In this document: one piece after another, positions 52,860 through 61,203 of the stretch
Position numbering within the stretch: the first letter of the stretch is position 1
How the letters are laid out: every line of letters begins with the position of its first letter
Assembly: GCF_001613005.1 (NCBI RefSeq)
Contig: NZ_BDBN01000055.1
Span: forward strand, 1 to 64,000
Direction: 5' to 3'
Source of the DNA: Nocardia nova NBRC 15556
Lineage (GTDB): Bacteria; Actinomycetota; Actinomycetes; Mycobacteriales; Mycobacteriaceae
DNA length: 64,000 nucleotides
Translations under genes and position numbers: made by a program
Notes under the pieces: generated by a model
Database searches by the model: none
Told to the model about the DNA's origin: nothing
What the model saw: only the letters and a program-made list of their open reading frames with translations

Positions 52860-53102
52860 CGAAACCTCCGTTCGTGCGCCGCAGTCGCTCCGACGGCGAC
52901 CACCGGCTCGGCGGATTCCGCCGACGAGATCGTTCGCTCCGGCGGCATCATTGAACGAGTCCATGATAACTTGCTGAGCCGATACGCACAGCGAATTGCT
53001 CTCTTACCTGCTTCGATCAGTCTCACCAAAAAGGCCATAGAACGTGAATATGAAGTAACATACGTGCGTTGCCGACATGGTTGCCACCAGGCCGGCAGGT
53101 AG
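52260..53102 (+). CDS. nucleoside/guanine-type deaminase, C-terminus replaced by readthrough
   Basis: The first 150 residues are a cytidine deaminase-fold enzyme with the zinc motifs THDPTDHAEIRAI (HAE) and HPCPMCLAAL (PCxxC), like guanine deaminase. The normal family ending after MRYLP is missing: the frame continues without a stop through DNA that is the antisense of a tatA gene, adding about 130 abnormal residues. A deletion joining two convergent genes, or an assembly error, explains this. The enzyme core seems complete but the tail may impair folding. Confidence 0.75.
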   Translation: MPEATSPADFAQRAVDIARASVAAGGLPFGTVVVKDGAILAEGSNCVRTTHDPTDHAEIRAIRAACRTLGTEYLTGCTVYAIAHPCPMCLAALYHCAPDEVVFLATREDCAPYLAGGNETYFEPGTFYAEFAKPWDERRLPMRYLPRADGVAGLHFAHFALEDAQRAAETAGGVGQAFGAEQHHDHQCDDQPVGRTQRTHRNLRSCAAVAPTATTGSADSADEIVRSGGIIERVHDNLLSRYAQRIALLPASISLTKKAIEREYEVTYVRCRHGCHQAGR

Positions 53103-53157
53103 AGAGTCGAAGAACCGGCCGCGGTTGACGTGCGCCGGACCGCAGCTGGAGGTTGCC

Positions 53158-54345
53158 ATGGGTGTCGAGATCGCCGCGGCCCCGTCGTCCGTCGAGCAGC
53201 TGCCCGTCCAGTGGGCCGAACACGATGGGGAACGAACCGCCCGGGCACCGAGCCCACACCTGCCGCACGCCACACCGGCCGACGAGATCACCGGGCTCTG
53301 CCACGAGGTGCTGCGCGAATTGTCCTCCGGTGGACGCTGTTCGAGCGCGGCCGCACGACTGGCCGAGGCCGCGGACCGCTGGGCCCGGCGCGGCTCGAGC
53401 CTGGAGACCGTTCATCACACGGTGTTCGAAACATTCCGGCTGCACCTGGAGGCGCTGCGGACTTCCGGCGACAACCTCGACACGATCATGACGTCGGTCG
53501 GCCGTGTGCTGGACGCCCTCGAAATCGTGACCACCGGTGTCGCGGACGCCTATTCGGCGACGGTCCCCGATGCGCCCGAGGACTACCGGCCGAGCAGCGA
53601 CGCGGTGACCTCCGCGCTGCTCGGCGGCCGGTCCGCCGCAGCGGCGGCGAGGGAATGCGGAGTGGAACTCGCCGACCACTATCACGTGCTGGCGATCTCG
53701 CTGCCGGCCGAATCCGCCGGGCACGCTCCGGCGGCCGATGTGTCCGTTCAGGCGCGACTGGCGATGCGCCGGGCCCGGGCCGTCCTGGAACGAATGGGCA
53801 ACGGCGCGGTGTTGTTCCAGTTGTCCCCGAGCGGCGGCACCGTCTTGCTGCCCTACCCGTTCGTCGGTTCCGACCGCTGTCTCGATCACGTCGTGCACAC
53901 GCTGGCCACGGCGACTCGGACACCGATCACCGCCACCGCGGTCCACGCCGCCCGCGCGGCTGTCCCCGCGGCGGCCACCCAAGCCCACGAACTGCTGGAC
54001 ACCGTGCACGCGTTGCGATGCCGGCCCGGGCTCTACCGCATGCGCGACCTGGCCCTCGAATACCAGCTCACGCGGCCCGGACCGGCGCTGGAAATCCTCG
54101 GCACCCTCCTCGACCCGCTCGACGACCATCCGGAACTGACCGAAACCCTGGTGCGGCACTGCGGCAACGAACTGAATCGGCAACGCACCGCACACGAGAT
54201 GCGGGTCCACACCAATACGGTCGACTACCGGCTCAAACGCATCGGCCGGCTGATCGGAGTGGATCCGACCTCCCCGTCCGGGCTGCTCCAGGTCCGCGCC
54301 GCGCTCGTCGCCCGCGCCTATCGTGCGCACACACCGGCCCGCTGA
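53158..54345 (+). CDS. PucR/CdaR-type helix-turn-helix regulator
   Basis: The 395-residue protein has a helical N-terminal sensor part and a C-terminal PucR helix-turn-helix domain with HCGNELNRQRTAHEMRVHTN and VDYRLKRIGRLIGVD. GGAGGTTGCC precedes the ATG. PucR regulators respond to purine-degradation intermediates or other small molecules; its place after the molybdenum hydroxylase/deaminase operon fits such a role. Confidence 0.88.
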   Translation: MGVEIAAAPSSVEQLPVQWAEHDGERTARAPSPHLPHATPADEITGLCHEVLRELSSGGRCSSAAARLAEAADRWARRGSSLETVHHTVFETFRLHLEALRTSGDNLDTIMTSVGRVLDALEIVTTGVADAYSATVPDAPEDYRPSSDAVTSALLGGRSAAAAARECGVELADHYHVLAISLPAESAGHAPAADVSVQARLAMRRARAVLERMGNGAVLFQLSPSGGTVLLPYPFVGSDRCLDHVVHTLATATRTPITATAVHAARAAVPAAATQAHELLDTVHALRCRPGLYRMRDLALEYQLTRPGPALEILGTLLDPLDDHPELTETLVRHCGNELNRQRTAHEMRVHTNTVDYRLKRIGRLIGVDPTSPSGLLQVRAALVARAYRAHTPAR

Positions 54346-54563
54346 GAATCCGACGGGCCGGATGCGGCCGAGGTGGAGCGCGGCGCTGCGGCTCAATGCG
54401 CGGCACGGGCCCGCGGCCGGGGGCATCGCACCGTCGCACCGGACGGCATACATACTGGCCACGGAGAGGCCAGACACGACGACCTCGCACAACGCTGTGG
54501 CGCGTTCGGGGCGGCGTGGTCGACGACGAAAGTGGGCAGGTGCGTAGCGGATCGACGGATGAC

Positions 54564-55439
54564 ATGCCGGAAGACAGTGGCGCCCTGGCCCGTTCGACGG
54601 TCCCGGCACCACCCTCGTGGTCCTCGATCCCGCCCGGTGACCAGGATGTGCGACTGGTCGTCTGCGATATGGACGGCACTCTGCTCACGGATTCCGGTGC
54701 CGTGCCCGACACGTTCTGGCCGCTGCTCGACGTGATGCGGGCGCGGGGAGTGACCTTCGTGCCGGCCAGCGGGCGGCAATACGCGACACTCGCCGCCCTG
54801 TTCGAGCAGGCGCCGGACGAGGTCTCGTACATTGCCGAGAACGGTTGTCTCGTCGTGCATTCCGGCGTCACCGTGTCCGCGACCTGCCTCGATGTCGAGA
54901 TCGTGCACCAGGTCGTGCGGGCGGTGCGGGAAGCACCCGACGCCGCCGAGCTCGGTCTGGTGGTGTGCGGCTTGGACAGCGCCTATATCGAGCGTACGGA
55001 TCCGGCATTCGTCGACGAGGCGGCGAAATACTACGCCCGCCTCGAGCGCGTCGACGACCTCACCGCGGTGACCGACAAGGTGCTGAAATTGGCGATCTAC
55101 GACTTCACCGATGCCGAGCGGACAGCCGAGCGGGTGTTCGGATCGATCGCCGCCCGCGAGCAGGTCGTGGTGTCCGGGCAACACTGGATCGACATCATGA
55201 GCCGTGACGCGGACAAGGGTCGCGCGGTGCAGTCGCTGCAGGAGGCGCTCGGGATCCCGCCCGCCCGGACCGCGGTGTTCGGCGACTACCTCAACGACCT
55301 CGAGATGCTCGATGCCGCGCGGTGGTCGTTCGCGATGGCCAATGCGCACCCCGAGGTTCGTGCCCGCGCCCGCTACCTCGCACCCGCCAACCACGAGGAC
55401 GGCGTCGTGACGGTGCTGGCGCGGATGTTCGGTTCCTGA
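54564..55439 (+). CDS. Cof-type HAD-superfamily phosphatase
   Basis: The 291-residue protein shows the HAD motifs LVVCDMDGTLLTDSG (motif I), VPASGRQYATLAAL (motif II), DKGRAVQSLQEALG (motif III lysine) and VFGDYLNDLEMLDAA (motif IV). Cof-type (IIB cap) enzymes dephosphorylate sugar phosphates and cofactors such as FMN or PLP. A GTG 16 codons upstream is an alternative start. Confidence 0.9.
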   Translation: MPEDSGALARSTVPAPPSWSSIPPGDQDVRLVVCDMDGTLLTDSGAVPDTFWPLLDVMRARGVTFVPASGRQYATLAALFEQAPDEVSYIAENGCLVVHSGVTVSATCLDVEIVHQVVRAVREAPDAAELGLVVCGLDSAYIERTDPAFVDEAAKYYARLERVDDLTAVTDKVLKLAIYDFTDAERTAERVFGSIAAREQVVVSGQHWIDIMSRDADKGRAVQSLQEALGIPPARTAVFGDYLNDLEMLDAARWSFAMANAHPEVRARARYLAPANHEDGVVTVLARMFGS

Positions 55440-55449
55440 GCACCGTTCG

Positions 55450-56301
55450 TCACACCGCGCGCTCGGGTGCGCCGGCCATCCGGAGCACCGCGGCGGCCAC
55501 CTGATCCGGGCACTCGGCCGGCACGATGTGCTCGGAGTCGGCGTCCTCGAATCGGCCGCTCACCTGATCGGCGAATCGGCGTTGGTACTCGCGAATGGTG
55601 TCGTGGTGGCGAGCATGCAACCGGTTGGCGCGCCGCGCGGAGATGAGCACGACCTCGCCGCGCGGCGGCTGCGGCGGGTTGTCCCGGAACGGGCCGATGC
55701 CGGTGGCGAAGGCATCGAATTCGCTGCGCGTGCAGGCGATGCCGGCGGGGCTGAAATCCTCCCGCAGCATGGTCTCGTAGGTGTCGGCGGGAAACATCCG
55801 TCCGTAGGAGGCCGTCAGCACCCGCATCACCGGGCGCACCCGGGCGAGCGACTGTTGCACCGCGAGAACGCGATCCGTCTTCGCCGCGGTCGCCGCCCAG
55901 TCCGCGTAGAAGGGAGCCGCTTCCGGAGTCGGATCGACCAACACCATACCGATCGGCTGCGGCACAAGATTTTCCGCGGCGCGGCGCACGATCAGCCCGC
56001 CCATGCTGTGCCCGGCCAGGATCAGCCGACGCGGCGCCAGTGCCTCGACCAGCGCGGCCAGCGTGGCCGCCATCTCGTCGATGCTCTGCGGCGGCCGCAC
56101 CCGGGTGCTGCGGCCGCGGCCGGCACGGTCGTAGGTGACGGTCCGCACGACATCGCCGAGCCGGGACAGCACCGGATCCCACAGGGTGCGCCCGGCGCCG
56201 GCGCCGGATTCGAAGAGCACGCAGGTCTCCCCCGCACCGCCCTGCTCGACATAGATCTCGATGCCGCGCACCGTCATTCGTTCGCCTGGCACGTTCCGCA
56301 T
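55450..56301 (-). CDS. alpha/beta hydrolase
   Basis: The 283-residue protein has LFESGAGAGRTLWDPVL, TYDRAGRGRST, LILAGHSMGGLIVRRAA (nucleophile) and a late histidine in DSEHIVPAECPD. GAGAGGGGATTCGG precedes the ATG. The gene is divergent from a small helix-turn-helix regulator, with a dyad between them that should control both. Confidence 0.88.
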   Translation of the reverse strand: MRNVPGERMTVRGIEIYVEQGGAGETCVLFESGAGAGRTLWDPVLSRLGDVVRTVTYDRAGRGRSTRVRPPQSIDEMAATLAALVEALAPRRLILAGHSMGGLIVRRAAENLVPQPIGMVLVDPTPEAAPFYADWAATAAKTDRVLAVQQSLARVRPVMRVLTASYGRMFPADTYETMLREDFSPAGIACTRSEFDAFATGIGPFRDNPPQPPRGEVVLISARRANRLHARHHDTIREYQRRFADQVSGRFEDADSEHIVPAECPDQVAAAVLRMAGAPERAV

Positions 56302-56320
56302 CCGAATCCCCTCTCGATCA

Positions 56321-56354
56321 ATCCCAACTTTGGAAATGGTACCAATAATGGGAT
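56321..56354. promoter_or_regulatory. nested dyad between hydrolase and regulator genes
   Basis: ATCCCA (56321-56326) with TGGGAT (56349-56354) and TTGG (56330-56333) with CCAA (56342-56345) share one centre at 56337.5. It lies 20 bp from the hydrolase ATG and 10 bp from the regulator ATG, so a dimeric repressor bound here would cover both promoters. Confidence 0.6.
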
Positions 56355-56363
56355 AGTTGAGCG

Positions 56364-56900
56364 ATGGACCCTGCCGATCTCCTTCTGCATCCGGTGCGAC
56401 TGCGCATCGTGCACGCGCTGTCCGGGGACGCGCCGCGCAACGCGGGCGAGTTGTGCGACCGCCTGCACGACGTGCCCCGGACGACGATCTACCGGCACCT
56501 CGGCCTCCTGGTGGAGGGCGGCATCCTGGAGGTCGCCGACGAGCGGCGGGTTCGCGGTGCGGTCGAGCGGTCCTATCGGCTGCGCGCGGACCGTCCCGTG
56601 ATCGACGCCGAAGCGGCCGCGGCCATGACACTCGACGACCACCGCCGCGGATTCGCCACCGCCATGGCCGTCCTGATCGCCGAATTCGACGCCTATCTCG
56701 CCGAGCCGGACGCCGATCCGGTCGCGGACTCGGTCGGCTATCGCCAAGGCACGCTGTGGCTTTCACCCGAGGAGCGCAACGCCATGCTCGACGGGTTCCG
56801 CCGCGTCGTCGCCTCGGTCAGCGGCAACGGTCCCGGCCCGGATCGCCGGCCCTATCTGATCAGCCCGATCATGTTTCCCGGCGCGCGAACGCCCGGCTGA
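56364..56900 (+). CDS. ArsR-like helix-turn-helix regulator
   Basis: The 178-residue protein starts MDPADLLLHPVRLRIVHALS and has a winged-helix domain (NAGELCDRLHDVPRTTIYRH) followed by a C-terminal helical domain with SYRLRADRPVIDAEAA, the layout of two-domain HTH_20-type regulators without metal cysteines. It is likely the repressor of the divergent hydrolase gene via the dyad in the gap. Confidence 0.88.
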   Translation: MDPADLLLHPVRLRIVHALSGDAPRNAGELCDRLHDVPRTTIYRHLGLLVEGGILEVADERRVRGAVERSYRLRADRPVIDAEAAAAMTLDDHRRGFATAMAVLIAEFDAYLAEPDADPVADSVGYRQGTLWLSPEERNAMLDGFRRVVASVSGNGPGPDRRPYLISPIMFPGARTPG

Positions 56901-56957
56901 GGCAGTCGCACGGCGTTCGTCATGCGTGCGGGAGGTGGACGTGCGAGGCTGAGCGAC

Positions 56958-57338
56958 ATGTCCGAACGTGCGGATGTCTCACCGAATCTCACCGAGCAGG
57001 GCCGCGGGCCGGCCATCGCGCGCGTCGCCATCGAACTGATCGCGTGGGTCGCGGCGCCGTGGGCGCTGGCGTCGTGGTCCGTGGTGGCGGCGGTGATCGC
57101 GGTGGTCGTGCTGATCGGCGTCCCGGCGATCCTCGCGACCCGCGGCGACAAGAAGCAGGTCCTCGTCGCCGTCCCCGGCTGGGCCACCATCGCGATGATG
57201 CTGGTGCTGATCGCCGCGGCGGTGCTGGGCGCCTGGTTCGCCTGGCCGGCCTGGGTCGCCGTGCTCGTCACCGTACTGGCGGTCGCGACCGTCGGCACCG
57301 AACTGCCGCGCTGGCGGTGGCTGGCCCGCGCGCCCTGA
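56958..57338 (+). CDS. four-TM small membrane protein
   Basis: The 126-residue protein has four hydrophobic segments (VAIELIAWVAAPWALASW, VVAAVIAVVVLIGVPAILA, GWATIAMMLVLIAAAVLG, WVAVLVTVLAVATVG). The layout resembles YrdB/DUF2568-type membrane proteins, but I cannot confirm this. The ATG at 56958 begins MSERADVS; a longer frame begins 12 codons earlier. Confidence 0.72.
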   Translation: MSERADVSPNLTEQGRGPAIARVAIELIAWVAAPWALASWSVVAAVIAVVVLIGVPAILATRGDKKQVLVAVPGWATIAMMLVLIAAAVLGAWFAWPAWVAVLVTVLAVATVGTELPRWRWLARAP

Positions 57339-57461
57339 CGCCGCTTTCTCTCCCGAGACGTTCTGTTTACGGCCTTCGAGGCCGGGTATCTGCGATTTGT
57401 TATCGCAGTACGGCCGAACGCGGCAGCGCCTGGATAACAAAAGGCAAAGGGAGAGTTTCAC

Positions 57462-57617
57462 ATGATTATTCTGGGAGTCATCCTCCTCGTACTCGGGTTC
57501 GTTTTCAGCATCCCGATCCTCTGGACTCTGGGCATCATCGCCGTCGTGATCGGCGCGATCCTGGCCCTGCTCGGAGCGTTCGGACGTCCGGTCGCCGGCC
57601 GCGCACATTATTTCTAG
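57462..57617 (+). CDS. DUF6131 family membrane peptide (51 aa)
   Basis: This 51-residue protein begins MIILGVILLVLGFVFSIPIL and ends GRPVAGRAHYF, the conserved pattern of DUF6131: two short TM segments and a GRPxxGRxHYx tail. The ATG has AAAGGGAGAG upstream. It is too small for most gene finders, and its function is unknown. Confidence 0.85.
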   Translation: MIILGVILLVLGFVFSIPILWTLGIIAVVIGAILALLGAFGRPVAGRAHYF

Positions 57618-57776
57618 CGACGGCGAATTCCTTTCTCCGGAGCGCGTACTCCCACCGTGTGGCGGGAGTACGCGCTTCGCCATTCGCGGGTGCGGACCGC
57701 ATCGCTTCGGCTCAGGGAACAAAACCCGCGTCGGGCATCCTTGGACGGTATACGCCGACCCAGAAGGAGACCCGTA

Positions 57777-58403
57777 GTGACCGAACTGCTTCCGCTCACC
57801 CCGGACGAATTGCTGACCACCACGCGTGCGGTGCGCCGCCGTCTGGATCTGACCCGGCCCGTACCGCTGGACGTGATCCGCGAGGCGCTGGAGGTGGCCT
57901 TGCAGGCACCGTCCGGAGGCAACCGGCAGCATTGGCACTGGATCGTTCTCACCGATCCGGAAGTCAAGGCGCAGGTCGCGGAGCACTACCGGCGCTCACA
58001 TCTGGCCTACCGGGAGGCCGGGGGCGAACCCGCCGACGAGAGCGCCGCCCGCATCGCCACCAGTTCGGATTATCTGCGCGAGGTGATGGCGGAGGTCCCG
58101 GTGCTGGTGATCGGCGCGATCAGCACGGGCACCAGCGGGGCGCTGCCCGACAACCAGGCGGGGCTGTGGGGTTCGCTGCTCCCGGCGGCGTGGAGCCTGG
58201 CGCTGGCACTACGCGCACGCGGCCTGGGAACCACTTGGACCACACTGCATTTGCAGTACGAGCGCGAGGTCGCGCAGATTCTCGGCATTCCCGACGACGT
58301 CCGTCAGGGTGTGCTCCTCCCGGTCGCCTACACCAAGGGCACCGACTTCCGGCCCGGCCCGCGCGTCGATCCGGACTCGGTGCTGCACATCAACGGTTGG
58401 TGA
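57777..58403 (+). CDS. nitroreductase family protein
   Basis: The 208-residue protein has the FMN-binding pattern of nitroreductases: RAVRRRLDLTRPVPLDVIRE, LQAPSGGNRQHWHWIVLTDP, SLLPAAWSLALALRARGLGT and GIPDDVRQGVLLPVAY. AGAAGGAGACCCGTA precedes the GTG start. It would reduce nitro or quinone compounds with NAD(P)H. Confidence 0.92.
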   Translation: MTELLPLTPDELLTTTRAVRRRLDLTRPVPLDVIREALEVALQAPSGGNRQHWHWIVLTDPEVKAQVAEHYRRSHLAYREAGGEPADESAARIATSSDYLREVMAEVPVLVIGAISTGTSGALPDNQAGLWGSLLPAAWSLALALRARGLGTTWTTLHLQYEREVAQILGIPDDVRQGVLLPVAYTKGTDFRPGPRVDPDSVLHINGW

Positions 58404-58544
58404 GCGCGTTCCGGAAGACGTTCGAAGCCACCGGGTTTCCGGATGTTGTGAGACAACCCATATGCCACTCGAGTGAGACATGTTGTGGCGCTTGGGGTTC
58501 GGGGTAGGTCTGGAGTATCGACCGATCGCGGAAGGAGAGAGCTC

Positions 58545-58685
58545 GTGAACGTTTCGATCACCGCTTCCCACCGTCGCCGCCGGGCCACCCCGAACGACAC
58601 CGAGGACGACCGTTCCGCCGTCCTCGTCTTGATGGTCTGGGCCGCCTTGATCGTCGCGGCCGGGGTGCTGCTGATCTCGCTCTAG
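58545..58685 (+). CDS. small single-TM protein (46 aa)
   Basis: A GTG preceded by GGAAGGAGAGAG starts a 46-residue peptide with a basic, polar front (SITASHRRRRATPND) and one TM segment at the end (LVLMVWAALIVAAGVLLISL). Function is unknown. Confidence 0.7.
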   Translation: MNVSITASHRRRRATPNDTEDDRSAVLVLMVWAALIVAAGVLLISL

Positions 58686-58741
58686 CGTTTGCCGCTCGGC
58701 TGTCGAGGTAGTCCGCTACGAACCTCGAGAAAGGACGCATC

Positions 58742-58897
58742 ATGTCCCATCCGAATCATCCGAACGACGACGACACCGAGGAACCGCGGGGCGGGCGGCC
58801 CGGACCGGTGGACGAGGGCGACAACGGCGGGATGGCGACCCGGGAGGTCGCCGACGATGTCGGCACCGAGGAGAACGCCCAGGAACCACCCGACTGA
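58742..58897 (+). CDS. small acidic disordered protein (51 aa)
   Basis: GAGAAAGGACG precedes the ATG. The 51-residue peptide begins MSHPNHPNDDDTEEPRGG and ends NAQEPPD; it is strongly acidic, with no hydrophobic core. It follows the small TM protein by 56 bp and may be cotranscribed with it. Confidence 0.65.
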   Translation: MSHPNHPNDDDTEEPRGGRPGPVDEGDNGGMATREVADDVGTEENAQEPPD

Positions 58898-58915
58898 GTC
58901 GGGACTTCAATCGGG

Positions 58916-59263
58916 CGGGCCGCTCGGCGGCGACGGACCACGCGAGGGCGGCACCCCAGTCGTGGCCGACCAGATGAAAGCGCTCGACGCCCGCCGCGTC
59001 CACCAGGGCGTACACGTCACTTGTCATGCGAGCCGTGGCATAAGCCGAACGCGCCACCGGGCGCGCACCCGGCGAGTAACCCCGCAGGTCCGGTGCCAGC
59101 ACCCGATAGCCCGCCGCGGTGAGTGCGGGTGTCATCGCATCCCAGCAGTGGCGATCCTCCGGAAATCCGTGCAGCAGCAACACGGTGTCCGCCGCTCCGC
59201 TGCCCGAGTCGGCGGCGTATCGGTGACGTCGAAGACGAATCCTGCGTGCGTGAACGTGTCCAT
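58916..59263 (-). pseudogene. broken alpha/beta hydrolase (epoxide hydrolase-like)
   Basis: The frame holds TVLLLHGFPEDRHCWDAMTP, VLAPDLRGYSPGAR and FHLVGHDWGAALAWSVAAER, the first half of an epoxide hydrolase-like protein, then similarity stops near 58916. The natural N-terminus (MDTFTHAGFVFDVTD from the ATG at 59263) lies in another frame, so a frameshift separates it from the body. The gene is therefore both frameshifted and truncated. Confidence 0.7.
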
Positions 59264-59311
59264 GTCCGTGCCTTCCCCTGACTGTGCGCGAACAAGTCAC
59301 CGCCGCGAGCG

Positions 59312-60001
59312 TCATGAGCCTTGTCCCCGGCGCGCTTCCGCCCGCTCCCCTGCCTCGTCCTCTCGCCGGCTGTCGTCGTGACGGGTGTCGCCGGATTCTT
59401 CCTCACCCGTGCTCGGAAAGAAGTGCCGCACGATCCGGTCGACGAGGAAGCCGAGGACGATCGCGCAGGCGATGCCGATCACGGCGGCCAGGAGTGGCTG
59501 ATCGCGCAGCCAGCGCCCGAACGCACTGGCGATCGCCACCGAATACACCGCCCAGCTGACACCACCGATCACCGTCAGCGGCACGAATTTCCGGCGAGGG
59601 TATTCGGTGGCCCCGGCCGTCATGTTGACGGCGATGCGACCGACCGGGATATAGCGGCCGGTGATGACCAGCAGGGCCGCTCGTTTGTCGAGCATGCCGC
59701 GCGCCCAGTCGAACGCCCGCCGGATCTTCGGCTTGCGCATCCACGCGAACCGATCCGTGCCGATGGCGCGGCCGATCGTGTAGGCGAGGTTGTCGCCGAT
59801 GATCGCGCCGACCGCGGCGGCGAGAATCAGCAGCCACACCGAGGGTTTCCCGGTCGAACTGCCGATGGCGGCCAGCGCGGCGATTACCGATTCGCTGGGG
59901 ACCGGGGGGAAGAACGCGTCGACGATGCAGACGCCCAGCAGCGCGAAATACACCCATGGCGACCCGGCCGCGCCGGTGACGAGATCCTGCAGTTGGTTCA
60001 T
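59312..60001 (-). CDS. DedA family membrane protein
   Basis: The 229-residue protein has the DedA/VTT pattern: FPPVPSESVIAALAAIGS near the first TM segment, GAIIGDNLAYTIGRAIG, and the FGRYIP-like TGRYIPVGRIAVNMTAGAT. The C-terminal tail is charged and hydrophilic. DedA proteins act as lipid scramblases or transporters in the inner membrane. GGAAGGTG lies upstream of the ATG. Confidence 0.92.
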   Translation of the reverse strand: MNQLQDLVTGAAGSPWVYFALLGVCIVDAFFPPVPSESVIAALAAIGSSTGKPSVWLLILAAAVGAIIGDNLAYTIGRAIGTDRFAWMRKPKIRRAFDWARGMLDKRAALLVITGRYIPVGRIAVNMTAGATEYPRRKFVPLTVIGGVSWAVYSVAIASAFGRWLRDQPLLAAVIGIACAIVLGFLVDRIVRHFFPSTGEEESGDTRHDDSRREDEAGERAEARRGQGS

Positions 60002-60139
60002 CCCATCGACACCTTCCTGGTCTTCTGGCGAGTGCCCAGGATCGCGTCCCCGAACCCGATCCGGCCGAGGGCGCACTCGGGTGGCGAGCGACCCGCTCAT
60101 CGCTCCAGCGGGGCCCTCGCCACCACCTCGGTGCCGGCT

Positions 60140-60158
60140 CGAGGTTAGGCTAACCAAT
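60140..60158. promoter_or_regulatory. IdeR/DtxR iron box
   Basis: The core AGGTTAGGCTAACC matches the IdeR consensus TTAGGTTAGGCTAACCTAA at 15 of 19 positions, missing only outer bases. It ends just before the GTG at 60159. Its TAGGCT (60146-60151) sits 7 bp before that GTG, where the -10 box of a leaderless transcript would be, so IdeR with iron would block RNA polymerase directly. Confidence 0.72.
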
Positions 60159-61118
60159 GTGATTGGGAGCACACAGGGGGCTCGGCCGGGACGATCCGTA
60201 CGACCGCGAGCCGATCCGGCCGCACCGCACAGCCAGGGCGCGGCGAGCACGGCGCCCACCCGCGACGGGCGCCGGCTGTACTACATGCATCGGCCGGGAC
60301 GGAACGAAAACCGTTCGCCCTTGGTCGTTTTCGAGAGCGGACTCGCCTGCACCCGCTCGTACTGGGCGGCGGTGCAGCGAGAATTCGACGACTACGCGGC
60401 GACCGTCGTCTACGACCGCAGTGGTCTGGGCCGCAGTGCCCCCGACACCGCGCCGCGCGGACTCCGGCGCCTGGCCGACGACCTCGTGGATCTGCTCGAC
60501 CACCTCACCGAGCGCTTCGCCGCACCGCGGCTCGTACTGGTCGGCCACAGCTGGGGCGGCCCGATCGTGCGAGTCGCCGCCGCGGACCGACCGGACCGAA
60601 TCGTGGGCACGGTGCTGGTCGATCCCACCGACGAGTTCTGCGACGAGCTGTTCACCGCGGCGTCGCGCCGGGCGGCCAGGACCGGGCAGCGGCTCAGCGC
60701 CGCACTCGCACGTCTCGGCGCATTGCGACTGGCCTATCGCGACGTCCTCGCCGCGCTGCCCGCCGATGCCCGCGCCGACTTCCGCGCCGAGGGCTTCACG
60801 GTCGCGGCGATGCGCACCCGCGCCGCCGAATTAGCCTGTCACACCACCGATCTCGAACTCTTGCGGCGCACCGACCCCGACCGACGCGAGCTCGCCGTCA
60901 CGATCGTGTCCGCCGACTCGCCCTCCACCGGTATCTCGGCCCGCTCGCGTGCGGCGATCGACGCCGCGCACCGACGGCGGGCCGCACGCCCGCACGGCAG
61001 GCATGTCGTCGCCGAGCGATGTGGCCATATGGTGCCGACCGAGCGGCCCGGGCTGGTCGCCGCCGAACTAGTCCGGATCATCGAGGAATACGGGCCGGGC
61101 GGCCGAATCGTCCGGTGA
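60159..61118 (+). CDS. alpha/beta hydrolase under a putative iron box
   Basis: The 319-residue protein has FESGLACTRSYWAAVQREF, VVYDRSGLGRSAPD, LVLVGHSWGGPIVRVAA (nucleophile) and AERCGHMVPTERP (histidine). No ribosome binding site lies before the GTG at 60159, consistent with a leaderless mRNA; no other start in frame is found before the conserved part. Iron control would fit a siderophore esterase, but sequence alone cannot show this. Confidence 0.82.
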   Translation: MIGSTQGARPGRSVRPRADPAAPHSQGAASTAPTRDGRRLYYMHRPGRNENRSPLVVFESGLACTRSYWAAVQREFDDYAATVVYDRSGLGRSAPDTAPRGLRRLADDLVDLLDHLTERFAAPRLVLVGHSWGGPIVRVAAADRPDRIVGTVLVDPTDEFCDELFTAASRRAARTGQRLSAALARLGALRLAYRDVLAALPADARADFRAEGFTVAAMRTRAAELACHTTDLELLRRTDPDRRELAVTIVSADSPSTGISARSRAAIDAAHRRRAARPHGRHVVAERCGHMVPTERPGLVAAELVRIIEEYGPGGRIVR

Positions 61119-61203
61119 CATCCGGCAGCCGCGGGGTATGCCCGGATCAGAACGGATCCGCCGCGACACCGGGCTCCGAAAGGCCCGGTCGGAGGAGATG
61201 CCG

